Shown piece after piece: positions 35,687 to 45,013 of a stretch of 64,000 nucleotides of DNA (position 1 is its first letter; each line of letters starts with the position of its first letter). The stretch is from Candidatus Poribacteria bacterium (GTDB lineage: Bacteria; Poribacteria; WGA-4E; WGA-3G), in NCBI GenBank assembly GCA_022827185.1, contig JAJDTM010000062.1, positions 62,001-126,000 of the forward strand, written 5' to 3'. Under the pieces are notes generated by a model. It did not search any database. It was not told the DNA's origin and was given only the letters and a program-made list of their open reading frames with translations. A program made the position numbers and the translations under genes.

Positions 35687-37132
35687 ATGGCATACGATAG
35701 CCTTGCAGAGTTTGTGAAAGCCTTGGACCGGGCAGGCGAACTCAAACGCATTAAAACGACTGTATCTCCGGACCTCGAAATTGCTGAAATCACTGATCGG
35801 GTGAGTAAAGCAGAGGGTCCCGCGCTCCTGTTTGAAAAGGTTGAGGGCAGCGATATGCCGCTCCTGATTAATACCTACGGCTCGTTTCAACGGATGGCGA
35901 TGGCACTCGGTGTTGACGATCTCGGACAGGTCGCATCGGAAATTGAGCGTATGATTAAATTAGACGCGCCTGATTCGCTCCTTGATAAAGTGAAAATTCT
36001 TCGGATGTTGTCTCAACTGACGAATTTTCCACCGAAAACAGTGAAGAAAGGGGCGTGTCAAGATGTTGTCCTAACCGGTGAAAATGCTTCTTTAGATGTC
36101 CTGCCCCTCATTAAATGCTGGCCCCTTGATGCTGACCGATATATTACCTTGCCCCAAGTTTTTACGCATAGTCTCAAAACGGGTCAACGGAATGTTGGTA
36201 CGTATCGTTTACAGAGGTTAAACCCACATGCATTAGCGATGCATTGGCAGATTCATCACGATGGGGCTGCGCATCATCGCGAATATCGTCAAGCGGGACA
36301 ACAGATGCCCGTGGCGATTGCACTTGGGGGTGACCCGGTGATGTCTTACATCGGTACTGCCCCACTTCCATCGGGTATTGATGAACTCCTGTTTGCAGGG
36401 TTCCTCCGAAAATCGAATGTGGAGATGGTGCCTGCTAAGACGATTGATATGCTGGTGCCTGCGGATGCTGACATCGTGATTGAAGGTTATATTGAACCTG
36501 ATGAGACCTGTATAGAAGGCCCCTTTGGCGATCATACAGGATTTTATTCCTTGGCAGATGAATATCCACTGCTTCACATCACGGCGATTACGCATCGTAA
36601 AAATCCTATCTACCAGACAATCATCGTTGGCAAACCGCCGATGGAGGACTGTTATATGGGGAAAGCGACTGAGCGGATTTTTATGCCGTTGATTAAGACG
36701 CAGCTACCGGAACTCGTGGATATGAATCTACCCTTGTTCGGTGTATTCCACAATTTCGCGCTGATCTCTATTGACAAACGCTACCCGTTTCAGGCGAAAA
36801 AGATGATGCACAGTTTCTGGGGACTCGGGCAGCTGATGTTCAGCAAAATCATCATCGTTGTTGACAAAGATGTTGATGTCCAGAATGTGGAAGAGGTGCT
36901 TTTCTACGTCGGAAGCAATGTCGATCCGAAAAGAGATGTAACGATTGTTGAAGGACCTGTTGATGTGCTGGATCACGCATCCCCACTTATGGGTGCTGGG
37001 TCGAAGATGGGGATTGATGCGACGACGAAGTGGGCAGAAGAGGGGTATCAACGCGAATGGCCCGAAGAGATTCGGATGTCTGATGAGGTGATCGCGTTGG
37101 TTGATGAGAAGTGGAAAAAGTACGGATTTTGA
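35687..37132 (+). CDS. UbiD-family decarboxylase
   Basis: UbiD enzymes use prenylated FMN to decarboxylate aromatic or unsaturated acids. The 481 residues match the family from end to end. Likely catalytic residues are Arg174 (GTYRLQR), Glu277 and Asp282 (CIEGPFGDHTGFYS), and the ATG-proximal LAEFVKALDRAGELKRI is typical. Two futalosine-pathway genes lie about 10 kb away (mqnE, mqnA), so this could act in menaquinone synthesis as MqnL, but ubiquinone-type or other roles cannot be excluded. The flavin-prenyltransferase partner UbiX is not in the window. Confidence 0.88.
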   Translation: MAYDSLAEFVKALDRAGELKRIKTTVSPDLEIAEITDRVSKAEGPALLFEKVEGSDMPLLINTYGSFQRMAMALGVDDLGQVASEIERMIKLDAPDSLLDKVKILRMLSQLTNFPPKTVKKGACQDVVLTGENASLDVLPLIKCWPLDADRYITLPQVFTHSLKTGQRNVGTYRLQRLNPHALAMHWQIHHDGAAHHREYRQAGQQMPVAIALGGDPVMSYIGTAPLPSGIDELLFAGFLRKSNVEMVPAKTIDMLVPADADIVIEGYIEPDETCIEGPFGDHTGFYSLADEYPLLHITAITHRKNPIYQTIIVGKPPMEDCYMGKATERIFMPLIKTQLPELVDMNLPLFGVFHNFALISIDKRYPFQAKKMMHSFWGLGQLMFSKIIIVVDKDVDVQNVEEVLFYVGSNVDPKRDVTIVEGPVDVLDHASPLMGAGSKMGIDATTKWAEEGYQREWPEEIRMSDEVIALVDEKWKKYGF

Positions 37133-37149
37133 GAAATAGGAGAAAAACG

Positions 37150-38220
37150 ATGGCAGAAACGATTTACGATGTTGCAGTAATTGGTGCGGGACCTGCTGGT
37201 ACACAAGCTGCGGTCTCAGCGAGCCATCAGATGCGACATGTTTTGGTGCTACACTCTGGGAAGGTGAGTTTTAGTCGCGGTCGCGCATATTGGTCAAAGT
37301 CGGTAGAGATTGAAGATGCCCCGGTCTTTCCCGGTATCATCGGACCGAATTTTGCGAAGGAACTCATGAAATGGATGGAGAGCCGACCGGTTGTCGATTT
37401 TATGCTCGGATCGGAGAAGCGGAAAACCGGCATTGATATACGCGACGGTATGGTGCGAAAACTCACACGGAACGGTGATGTCTTTGAACTCGAAGCATCT
37501 ACAAAAACACTCAAACAAAATACACCTTTAGAAATCGCACATTTTAAATCTCGCACCGTTGTTGTTGCTGCTGGGTTTGATGACAAGTGGCCCGATATTG
37601 AGTTCGACCCCGGTGAAGAACGGCTCTATAAGCAGTATGCGACCGTCTTCCGCTACGCCGGTAACAAAAAAGGGTGGCACGTCTGCATCCGTTGCGATGG
37701 ACATCTCCATGTGAATGAACATTTGGCACTTCTTGGTGTCGGCGACTATATCTATGAAGCAGCGATCGGTGCACAAGATTTTACCGATAAAATCACAATC
37801 CTAACCAACGGCAGACCACACGGTATGTCGCCGCCTGTGTTGGAACAGGTGAAGGCACGTAAAATTAATATCATTGAGACGAAAATTAAACGACATATTG
37901 GTGAGAAAACTAATCTTTTGGGTTTTGAGATGATTGATGGAACGGAATTATTTTTCCACGGCTTCCTCGTCGATGAAGGGTTGATCCCGAATACGAAATT
38001 CCTTGAAGGGTGGGATTATCAGAAAGACGAAGAAGGTTTGATTATCGCAAACGAGGATATGCAGATGTTAGATAGCAATGCGGATCCGATTCCTGGACTT
38101 TTTGCCGCGGGTGATATTATATCCGGTGAGCGAAACCTAATTGCAACAGCATTCGCACTCGGACAAGAGGCTGGTTTATCAGCATCAGACTCCTTGCGCC
38201 GCTGGCATTTTCCACATTAG
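37150..38220 (+). CDS. Thioredoxin-reductase-like flavoprotein
   Basis: I start at the ATG at 37150 (AGGAG upstream) because the motif VAVIGAGPAGTQAA directly follows. The 356-residue protein has an N-terminal FAD-binding GxGxxG (12-17), a redox pair Cys179 and Cys182 (CIRCDGH, as in thioredoxin reductase CATCDG), a changed second nucleotide-binding loop (LLGVGDYIYEAA) and the closing FAD motif IPGLFAAGDI. The altered NADPH loop suggests a different electron donor or a non-classical role. It sits between ubiD and polA, all on the same strand with short gaps. Confidence 0.82.
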   Translation: MAETIYDVAVIGAGPAGTQAAVSASHQMRHVLVLHSGKVSFSRGRAYWSKSVEIEDAPVFPGIIGPNFAKELMKWMESRPVVDFMLGSEKRKTGIDIRDGMVRKLTRNGDVFELEASTKTLKQNTPLEIAHFKSRTVVVAAGFDDKWPDIEFDPGEERLYKQYATVFRYAGNKKGWHVCIRCDGHLHVNEHLALLGVGDYIYEAAIGAQDFTDKITILTNGRPHGMSPPVLEQVKARKINIIETKIKRHIGEKTNLLGFEMIDGTELFFHGFLVDEGLIPNTKFLEGWDYQKDEEGLIIANEDMQMLDSNADPIPGLFAAGDIISGERNLIATAFALGQEAGLSASDSLRRWHFPH

Positions 38221-38238
38221 GAGGCATCTATAGAAGTA

Positions 38239-41112
38239 ATGCAGAACGCGCAAAAAGACACTGTCTATATTATTGATACGCACGCCGAAATATTTCGTGC
38301 TTATTACGCAATTCGCAACGGATTGACAAGTAGTCTCACGGGAGAAGCGACACACGCTGTGTTCGGATTCACAGGCACTTTGATTAGGATTTTAACCGAA
38401 CTGCAGGCAAAGTATATTGTCGCTGCGATTGATACACCGGGTGACACGTTTCGCAATGAACTCTATTCGGAATACAAGGCGAATCGTTCTCCGCCACCGG
38501 ATGATCTCGTGACCCAGATTCATCGCATCTTGCAATTGCTTGATGCGTTTGGTATCTTGACGCTCGGTAAACCTGAATTGGAAGCCGATGACATCATTGC
38601 CTCTGTTACACAGGCAGTACTTGACGATCCAGACGCACAGGCTGTTGATGTCACTATCATTTCCAGAGACAAAGACCTTGAGCAGCTCCTCGGTGATCGG
38701 GTGACAATGCTTGACCTCCACAACGATAAGATTATTGATGAACGGTCGTTGTGGGAGACCAAAGGTATAAAGCCGGATCAGGTTATTGATGTCCTCGCAT
38801 TGATGGGAGATACCTCTGACAACGTTCCTGGGGTCGAAAAGATAGGCTTGAAAACCGCGGCACAATTGATTCAGCAGTACGATTCTGTGGACGGTATTTT
38901 TGAGAACATTGATAAGATTAAGGGGAAACGTCGCGAAAATTTAGAGAAGGCACGCTCGCAACTCTCCCTTTCACAGGAACTTGTGACCTTGAAACGGGAT
39001 GCTGCTTTGGACTTCTCTTTAGAGCAGGCACGCGTTAAACCGCTGGATCTCCAGAAAATCCGCCCGTTGCTTCAAGAATTAGAGCTCAAACGTTATGAGC
39101 AGGTTGTAACGAGACTCGCAGGCGATAGTGCTGAATCCCTTCCCACACCGACGACGCGTAAGGAACGGGTTACGGAATTGGAAGAGAAAAAGGGTGCCAT
39201 TCTGGACAAGGGGAGTTATGGCACCGCCGAAACAGGCGATTATTCTGCGATTGTTACGCTTGACCAATTGAATGACCTCGTTGAGACGCTATCAACACAG
39301 GAAATTATCTGTTTTGATACGGAAACAGATGGCTTAGAACGGGACGCGACGCTTTGTGGGTTAAGTTTCTCGTGGAAACCGAAGCACGGCATTTACGTGC
39401 CCGTTCGTTCGCCTCAACCTGAAAACCACTTGGATACAGACACCGTGCTTTCGGCACTGAAGCCGATTTTGGAGGATCCTGCCTTACCAAAATGTGGACA
39501 TAACTTAAAGTTTGATGCGAGTATTCTGATCAGGAACGGTGTCAAACTCCAAGGTGTCGTTTTCGATACGTTGCTCGCAAGCCAATTGGTGGACGCACGG
39601 ACACCTTCTCACAATCTTGATACGCTGGCACTCCTCCATTTAGAGCATAAGATGATCTCTTTTGAAGAGCTAACAGCGGATCCAAACGATCCAACACCTG
39701 CTGGCGCAGCAGAACAATTAGGTGGACTGTTTGAGGTAGAAGGCACACAACGGAAAACAATTGATCAGGTCCCTTTAGAAAAAGCGACCATTTACGCTGC
39801 AGAAGATGCTGACATCACGCTGCAACTCTATCACTTTCTCTTGCCGAAACTTAAAGAGATAGGTATTACGGAATTGGTGCGCAATATAGAATCGCCACTC
39901 GCACCTATTCTCGCAGAGATGGAATATAACGGTATCGTTTGCGATAGAGATGAACTCAAACGCCAAAGCAGTGTCATTGAAAAACTCGTTAGTGACCGAC
40001 AGAAGGAGATACATGAAATCGTCGGTCATCCGTTTAACATTGATTCGCCACACCAACTTGCACCTGTACTGTTTGATGAACTCGGATTCAAACCGGTGAA
40101 ACGTACACAGGGTGGTAAAGTCTCCACGGATGTCACCGTGTTAGAGGCACTTTCTCTCAGAGAGGATGTCAACGATCCGAAGACGAGTGTACCCCGCTTA
40201 ATCATTGAATACCGCCAATATCGTAAGTTACAGAGTACCTATCTTGCACAACTTCAGAGTGCTATTGATACACGAACTGATCGTATTCATACGCATCTCT
40301 ATCAATTAACGACAGCAACAGGTCGTTTGAAATCTGACAGTCCGAATCTACAGAACATCCCCGTTCGGACAGAGATTGGCAGACAGTTACGCCGTGCCTT
40401 TAGAGCACCGGAGGGGCATAAGTTAATCTGTGCCGACTATTCACAGATTGAGCTGCGGATCCTTGCACACTTTAGCGAAGATGAAAGTTTAATCGAGACA
40501 TTTACTGAAGATTTGGACATCCACACGGCAGTTGCCTCGCAGGTGTTTGAGATGCCGACTGAGTTGGTTACGCGGGAACTCCGTGATAAAGCGAAGACGA
40601 TTAATTTCGGTATCATCTATGGCGTTTCGCCAACTGGGCTTTCACGTCGGATTAAGGGGATGCGTGTGAAGGAGGCATCAGCCCTGATTGACGATTACAA
40701 GACGCGTTTTCCGGGAATAGATCGGTTTCTGCAGCAATGTGTTCAACAGGCATCGGATCACGGATATGTCACGACACTCACCGGTAGACGCCGCGCGATT
40801 CCTGAGATCTATGCGACCAACCGAAGGCGGCGCAGTCTTGGTGAACGGTTGGCAATTAATACGGTGGTGCAGGGTTCTGCTGCGGATCTGATGAAAGCAG
40901 CAATGGTGCATGTACAACGTCGAATTGATGCGGATAAACTGCCAATGAAAATGCTACTACAGATTCATGATGAGTTGGTACTTGAGACACCGGATCGGTT
41001 TGCGACGGAACATGCTGAGATTGTTTGCGAAGAAATGGAAAATACGATGTCGTTGCTCGTACCCCTTCGGACAGAGGCGGGAATCGGGGATAATTGGATG
41101 ACCGCAAAGTAG
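38239..41112 (+). CDS. polA: DNA polymerase I
   Basis: The 957-residue enzyme repairs DNA and removes RNA primers. It has the N-terminal 5'-3' exonuclease (about 1-290, opening VYIIDTHAEIFRAYYAI), an intact 3'-5' proofreading domain (FDTETDG near 357, GHNLKFD, YAAEDADI) and the polymerase core (motif A ADYSQIELRILAH near 733, motif B RDKAKTINFGIIYG, motif C QIHDELVLE near 910). The proofreading acidic residues are present, so this polymerase should be active in all three steps. The start lies 18 bases after the flavoprotein. Confidence 0.96.
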   Translation: MQNAQKDTVYIIDTHAEIFRAYYAIRNGLTSSLTGEATHAVFGFTGTLIRILTELQAKYIVAAIDTPGDTFRNELYSEYKANRSPPPDDLVTQIHRILQLLDAFGILTLGKPELEADDIIASVTQAVLDDPDAQAVDVTIISRDKDLEQLLGDRVTMLDLHNDKIIDERSLWETKGIKPDQVIDVLALMGDTSDNVPGVEKIGLKTAAQLIQQYDSVDGIFENIDKIKGKRRENLEKARSQLSLSQELVTLKRDAALDFSLEQARVKPLDLQKIRPLLQELELKRYEQVVTRLAGDSAESLPTPTTRKERVTELEEKKGAILDKGSYGTAETGDYSAIVTLDQLNDLVETLSTQEIICFDTETDGLERDATLCGLSFSWKPKHGIYVPVRSPQPENHLDTDTVLSALKPILEDPALPKCGHNLKFDASILIRNGVKLQGVVFDTLLASQLVDARTPSHNLDTLALLHLEHKMISFEELTADPNDPTPAGAAEQLGGLFEVEGTQRKTIDQVPLEKATIYAAEDADITLQLYHFLLPKLKEIGITELVRNIESPLAPILAEMEYNGIVCDRDELKRQSSVIEKLVSDRQKEIHEIVGHPFNIDSPHQLAPVLFDELGFKPVKRTQGGKVSTDVTVLEALSLREDVNDPKTSVPRLIIEYRQYRKLQSTYLAQLQSAIDTRTDRIHTHLYQLTTATGRLKSDSPNLQNIPVRTEIGRQLRRAFRAPEGHKLICADYSQIELRILAHFSEDESLIETFTEDLDIHTAVASQVFEMPTELVTRELRDKAKTINFGIIYGVSPTGLSRRIKGMRVKEASALIDDYKTRFPGIDRFLQQCVQQASDHGYVTTLTGRRRAIPEIYATNRRRRSLGERLAINTVVQGSAADLMKAAMVHVQRRIDADKLPMKMLLQIHDELVLETPDRFATEHAEIVCEEMENTMSLLVPLRTEAGIGDNWMTAK

Positions 41113-41138
41113 GATTTTTCCATAAATAAAAATTAAAA

Positions 41139-41167
41139 TTGACAAATAATAAAAGTTGTGATATAAT
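41139..41167 (+). promoter_or_regulatory. Consensus sigma-70 promoter upstream of the RRM gene
   Basis: TTGACA (41139-41144) and TATAAT (41162-41167) are separated by exactly 17 bases, a perfect consensus. Transcription should start near 41174, leaving a leader of about 335 bases before the RRM protein. Confidence 0.85.
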
Positions 41168-41173
41168 TTATTG

Positions 41174-41508
41174 TAAATTTTAAGGGAAATGTGGATAATG
41201 TCCGCTGGCAAAGTTACGAGTAGTGTTTTGACAGTTTTATGGTTTGGAACCAAACCACTCACATTTATGTGAAGTGAGGAGGGTCCGGACAAACGTTGAT
41301 TTTTGCCGATCTTTCCTATGCTTGCTGCCAAATTTCTGCCTTTGAAAATGCTGACAGTGCTCAGTTTTCTCATTTTCCCGTATTTTCATTCCCTATCCCG
41401 GTGCTTTGAGAGACATCGGTTCCTACGGATGCATTGTGTGTCCTTGTCGTGGACCGTATGTCCTATGATGTCGGTTAGGGTACATTAATTTCTAAAAGGA
41501 GAAACGAG
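41174..41508 (+). other. Long structured leader of the RRM gene
   Basis: The 335 bases between the promoter and the RRM start contain no convincing frame. They hold hairpins GGTTTGGAACCAAACC (41241-41256) and CTCACATTTATGTG with a further GTGAG (41258-41278), then GTCCGGAC at 41283-41290. A long, structured leader is typical of cold-regulated RNA-binding-protein genes. An independent small RNA in the same place is also possible. Confidence 0.45.
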
Positions 41509-41802
41509 ATGAATATCTACGTTGGCAACGTGCCTTACGCAGCCACGGAAGAAGACCTCGAAACGCTCTTTGGCGAGTATGGACCTGTTGCTACCGCTAC
41601 GATTATTCGTGATCGGTACGATGGTCGCTCCAAAGGGTTTGGATTTGTTGAAATGGAAAACCAAGAGGATGGCGAGCGAGCGATAGAAGCGTTGGACGGA
41701 CAAGAAATGATGGGACGTCCTCTAAAAGTCAACCCGGCGCGCCCTCGCACAGAGCGCCGTGAACCTCGTCGGTACGATGATGCAGACGACTCCGAACTAT
41801 AG
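41509..41802 (+). CDS. RRM-type RNA-binding protein
   Basis: The 97-residue protein consists of one RNA-recognition motif (residues 1-80) with RNP2 (IYVGNVP, 3-9) and RNP1 (KGFGFVEM, 44-51), and a short Arg- and Asp-rich tail. Such glycine-poor bacterial RRM proteins resemble the cold-induced Rbp proteins of cyanobacteria and bind RNA. AAAGGAG precedes the ATG. The strong promoter and long leader suggest abundant, post-transcriptionally controlled expression. Confidence 0.92.
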   Translation: MNIYVGNVPYAATEEDLETLFGEYGPVATATIIRDRYDGRSKGFGFVEMENQEDGERAIEALDGQEMMGRPLKVNPARPRTERREPRRYDDADDSEL

Positions 41803-41895
41803 TCTGTTTCAGACTGGTTTTAGTGCGACTGCACTTGTGTGTGCCTCTGGTATTGAAAGAAAAGTACCGTAAAGGCGACAACACCTTCTGCAGCT

Positions 41896-41957
41896 GATAA
41901 GTTTTGCCCCGGTTATGAGATCTGTTTTACACAATAGGTCTCAAGCCGGGGCTTATC
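41896..41957. terminator. Large inverted repeat between convergent genes
   Basis: GCCCCGG at 41906-41912 pairs with CCGGGGC at 41946-41952, extended by TGAGA with TCTCA inside and GATAAG with CTTATC outside. It separates the RRM gene from the convergent LamG gene. It has no flanking T run, so it may be a bidirectional terminator or another dispersed palindrome. Confidence 0.5.
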
Positions 41958-42035
41958 TGTACAGAAGAGAGAATAGGGTGGGGAAGCAGTAATTAGTACT
42001 ATTTCCCCAAAGTTCCATCCGATGTTAGGAATAGC

Positions 42036-42812
42036 TTAGTGGTTTTTCTGCTTCAGCGAGCCCCAGGTCACAGCGAGTTTACCTGCTGGTTCTACGGCAA
42101 CCCCTAAGGCAGTCAAGCCGTTATTCATAAGGTCAGCAATATCGTCATCGGTCAAAGGTGCGTGGAAAAGACCTACCTCGTCCATTGCGCCTGTAAACCA
42201 ATTGCCGCTGCCGTCCCAAACGCCGCAGCCCCCGATATTTACATTAAAGTCAGATCTGCCATGATTGATCCAGCTACCCTCTTTCGTCGTCGCATTGCCA
42301 TCAATGTAGACCTTTGTAAACTTTCGTGTAGCGACAGCGGCGACATGGTGCCACTCACCCGGCGGATGTTCGTATGCATTATTATTACTGCCGGCTGTGG
42401 GTGTCCATAGAGCAACGGTAGTCGGGTTAATAAAACCGAATTCTGGAGAATCGTTCTGGCCTATCAAGCCGATACGATTGGAGGTGATATTCCCCGGTTT
42501 CACCCAAGCGACGACTGTAAATTCACGCACACCGTTGAGAAGTTTTTGGTTGGTATTGACACAATTGCCTACGCCATCAAAGCCTAAGGCACCGCCAAAT
42601 CGACCGTCTACCCAAATCGGTGCGTTGACAATCGTACCGTGGTTATTGTTTCCTGACGAGTCCATTGCGATATTTCCACCACCGTCATCAAACAGCCAAA
42701 TGCCCATGACACTCTTCTGGTCAATTTCGGCGTTACTGCTATTCACAGCGACGAGACTTATAGCCATCAGTCCCAGACTGAATAGGACAACTGTTAAAGC
42801 ATTAAATTTCAT
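42036..42812 (-). CDS. Secreted LamG-domain protein with KLAVTWG tail
   Basis: From the ATG at 42812 (GAGG seven bases upstream) the product has 258 residues: a signal peptide (about 1-28, ending NSSNA) and a LamG jelly roll with GIWLFDDGGGNIAMDSSGNN, the REFTVVAWVKPG strand, GEWHHVAAVA near 150, KVYIDGNAT and MDEVGLFHAPLTDDDI. These are classic concanavalin-like signatures. It ends AGKLAVTWGSLKQKNH, the shared tag. A GTG 15 bases upstream is an unlikely alternative because it overlaps the ribosome binding site. Confidence 0.87.
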   Translation of the reverse strand: MKFNALTVVLFSLGLMAISLVAVNSSNAEIDQKSVMGIWLFDDGGGNIAMDSSGNNNHGTIVNAPIWVDGRFGGALGFDGVGNCVNTNQKLLNGVREFTVVAWVKPGNITSNRIGLIGQNDSPEFGFINPTTVALWTPTAGSNNNAYEHPPGEWHHVAAVATRKFTKVYIDGNATTKEGSWINHGRSDFNVNIGGCGVWDGSGNWFTGAMDEVGLFHAPLTDDDIADLMNNGLTALGVAVEPAGKLAVTWGSLKQKNH

Positions 42813-43045
42813 TTTTATTCCTCTCACTTTCTTTAGAGATTTACCGCGACACAGCGCGGATACATTTTATTGTCTAATCCGCTATTTGCAAAACTATCAG
42901 TGCGCGTTGAATTGCCTGATGTTCCCCGCAACGTTAAAAATAGGAGATAAGTACATTTTGACACATTTTGCATAAAAATGCAAGTTTTTTTTCTGAAGAC
43001 GCTATTTTATAATTATAACACATATAGCCTGATTTTCAAAATAAA

Positions 43046-44050
43046 TTATGATCTTACACCGACTGCTTTACGAACCTTCGCCAAAATGGGTATAGCGATG
43101 GCGCGTGCTTTTTCCGCACCGTCTGCGAGTATTCTATCCAATTCGTCGGTGTTGTCCATCAATGCATTATATCGGTCGCGTTTGTCGGAAAAAGTTGTTT
43201 CCAGTAACTCGAACAACTCCTGTTTCATTGTGCCGTACGCGAGTCCACCCTCAAGATAGAGTTGCCGCTTCGCAGCAACGGCATCAGCATCTGCGAAGTG
43301 CTGGTAGATTGCGAAAACGTTGCACGCATCGGGGTCTTTCGGTTCTTCAGGTCGCTTGGAATCCGTTACAATACGCTTGACGGGTTTGAGGACTTCGTTA
43401 GAAGGTGCAAAGATGGGAATGACGTTGTTGTAACTTTTGCTCATCTTTCTGCCGTCGATACCGGGAATCGTCATCACCTCTTCCCGAATTACGGCTTCTG
43501 GGATTGTTAAGACGTTGCCATAGATACCATTAAAGGTAAGTGCGACATCGCGCGTAATTTCGAGGTGCTGCTTCTGATCAAGCCCAACCGGTACAACATG
43601 TGTTCCAAAGAGCAGAATGTCTGCCGCCATCAAAACCGGGTAGGTAAAGAGTCCGATATTAATGTTCTTATCTTCTTCGCGACCCTCAGCAACGTTGTCA
43701 TCAACTATTGCTTTGTAGGCGTGCGAACGATTCAGCAAACCTTTTGCTGTGAAACAGGACAACACCCACGCCAACTCAAACACCTCAGGTATATCGGATT
43801 GACGATAGATGATGACCTCATCTGGATTTAACCCCAACGCTATCCACGTTGCTGTCGCTTGATAGGTGAGATTCGTCAGTTCTTTTCGATTTCTGACTGT
43901 GGTCAAGGCGTGGTAATCCGGTATGAAGTAGAGTGCCTGAAATTTTTCCGCGAGTTCCAATGATGGTTTGAGCATACCGAGGTAATTACCGATATGCGGC
44001 GGCCCTGTCGGTTTAAGTCCTGTTAAAGCAATCTGTTCCAATTTTTCCAT
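43046..44050 (-). CDS. trpS: Tryptophanyl-tRNA synthetase
   Basis: The 334-residue class I synthetase charges tRNA with tryptophan. Both class I motifs are intact: PPHIGNYLG (His19 to Asn22) and GRKMSKSYNN near residue 202. The anticodon-binding helical part is of normal length. The protein opens at ATG 44050 with EQIALTGLKPTGPPHIGN, a standard start. Upstream lies an inverted-repeat element. Confidence 0.96.
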   Translation of the reverse strand: MEKLEQIALTGLKPTGPPHIGNYLGMLKPSLELAEKFQALYFIPDYHALTTVRNRKELTNLTYQATATWIALGLNPDEVIIYRQSDIPEVFELAWVLSCFTAKGLLNRSHAYKAIVDDNVAEGREEDKNINIGLFTYPVLMAADILLFGTHVVPVGLDQKQHLEITRDVALTFNGIYGNVLTIPEAVIREEVMTIPGIDGRKMSKSYNNVIPIFAPSNEVLKPVKRIVTDSKRPEEPKDPDACNVFAIYQHFADADAVAAKRQLYLEGGLAYGTMKQELFELLETTFSDKRDRYNALMDNTDELDRILADGAEKARAIAIPILAKVRKAVGVRS

Positions 44051-44076
44051 CCTCCTTTTTCATCCTAATTTTATTC

Positions 44077-44166
44077 AGGACTTACACATTTTTCTATAAT
44101 AACTACGTATTACGCACTGCAGGCGGGGTTTGAAACCCCGCCTGCAAGGGGGGCTGCGTAAGTCCT
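44077..44166. mobile_element. Short inverted-repeat (MITE-like) element, copy A
   Basis: The 90-base copy has ends AGGACTTACACA and TGCGTAAGTCCT and is flanked by TTATT on both sides (44071-44075 and 44168-44172). Its centre is a palindrome with arms GCAGGCGGGG and CCCCGCCTGC. Copies B (60273-60361) and C (62233-62322) share this plan. Confidence 0.82.
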
Positions 44167-44194
44167 ATTATTATACCCCGTTGAGGTGGATATG

Positions 44195-45004
44195 TCAATC
44201 AAACCTTTGAACCTCAACGCTATCCCCCCATTTTAATCCCAAACTAATTTCGGCGTTCCCAGCATTTATAGCAATTTCTAACAACCCATAACTTCCAATA
44301 ATTGCCAGCGGTTCACCAACTTCAGATTCGGCATACGCACGGTTAATCTGCTTAAGTTGTGTATTCCCGACGCTAATTTCATAAGAAGCAGCATCGTTGG
44401 TGAGGGCACTCTCCGAAATATTGGTTATCCCGTTCCCAAACCTGTCAATTTTCACGATGTGTCCTGTTATTGTGTTTCCAGATACTTGTGGTGTCAGAAT
44501 CGGAAACTCGACGAGATCTTGCCTCGGCGGACCGATGTTCGTAAGCGGTGCACCGAGGGATAGGTGGGCTGCAACAGGTGCGAAAATATCTCTACCGTGA
44601 AATGTGTTACTCACCTCTGGCAAAAAATAAGCTGGATTCTGAATTGCTACCGCATTCATTGCGGGTTCAGCTTTGGTGCTAACATTTTGCAGTAGATAAG
44701 TCAACACGCCGTTGTCAGGACAGACGAAAAATGTCCCTTCTATTTCACAGACGATCGCTTGCCGATCCGTACCGACTCCGGGATCTACGACAATAGTGTG
44801 AACTGTACCGTTCGGAAAATAGCGGTGCGCAGCATGGATTGCGAAAGCAGCCTCGTGAATATCCTGCGGTGGAATAGCATGTGTGAGATCAACGATCTGC
44901 ACGTCTGGATTTATACCAAGGATGACACCCTTCATAATCCCGACGTAAGTATCGCGTATCCCAAAATCGGTTGTAAGTGTGATAATACGAGGAGATTGGT
45001 TCAT
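44195..45004 (-). CDS. S-adenosyl-L-methionine hydrolase (adenosine-forming), DUF62 family
   Basis: This family cleaves SAM to adenosine and methionine using water, and includes fluorinase and chlorinase relatives. The 269 residues carry the opening ITLTTDFGIRDTYVGIMKGV, VDPGVGTDRQ, FHGRDIFAPVAAHLS and the C-terminal GNGITNIS strand. The halide-binding extra loop of fluorinase is not evident. No signal peptide is present, so it is cytosolic. It lies ten bases after the isomerase/epimerase gene and may share its transcript. Confidence 0.9.
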   Translation of the reverse strand: MNQSPRIITLTTDFGIRDTYVGIMKGVILGINPDVQIVDLTHAIPPQDIHEAAFAIHAAHRYFPNGTVHTIVVDPGVGTDRQAIVCEIEGTFFVCPDNGVLTYLLQNVSTKAEPAMNAVAIQNPAYFLPEVSNTFHGRDIFAPVAAHLSLGAPLTNIGPPRQDLVEFPILTPQVSGNTITGHIVKIDRFGNGITNISESALTNDAASYEISVGNTQLKQINRAYAESEVGEPLAIIGSYGLLEIAINAGNAEISLGLKWGDSVEVQRFD

Positions 45005-45013
45005 TACCGATAA

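Noticed and set aside
41276..41292. GAGGAGGGTCCGGAC resembling the conserved start of RNase P RNA
   Set aside because: The rest of the RNase P core (later conserved blocks and the ACAGAA region) is not found in the available 230 bases before the RRM gene.
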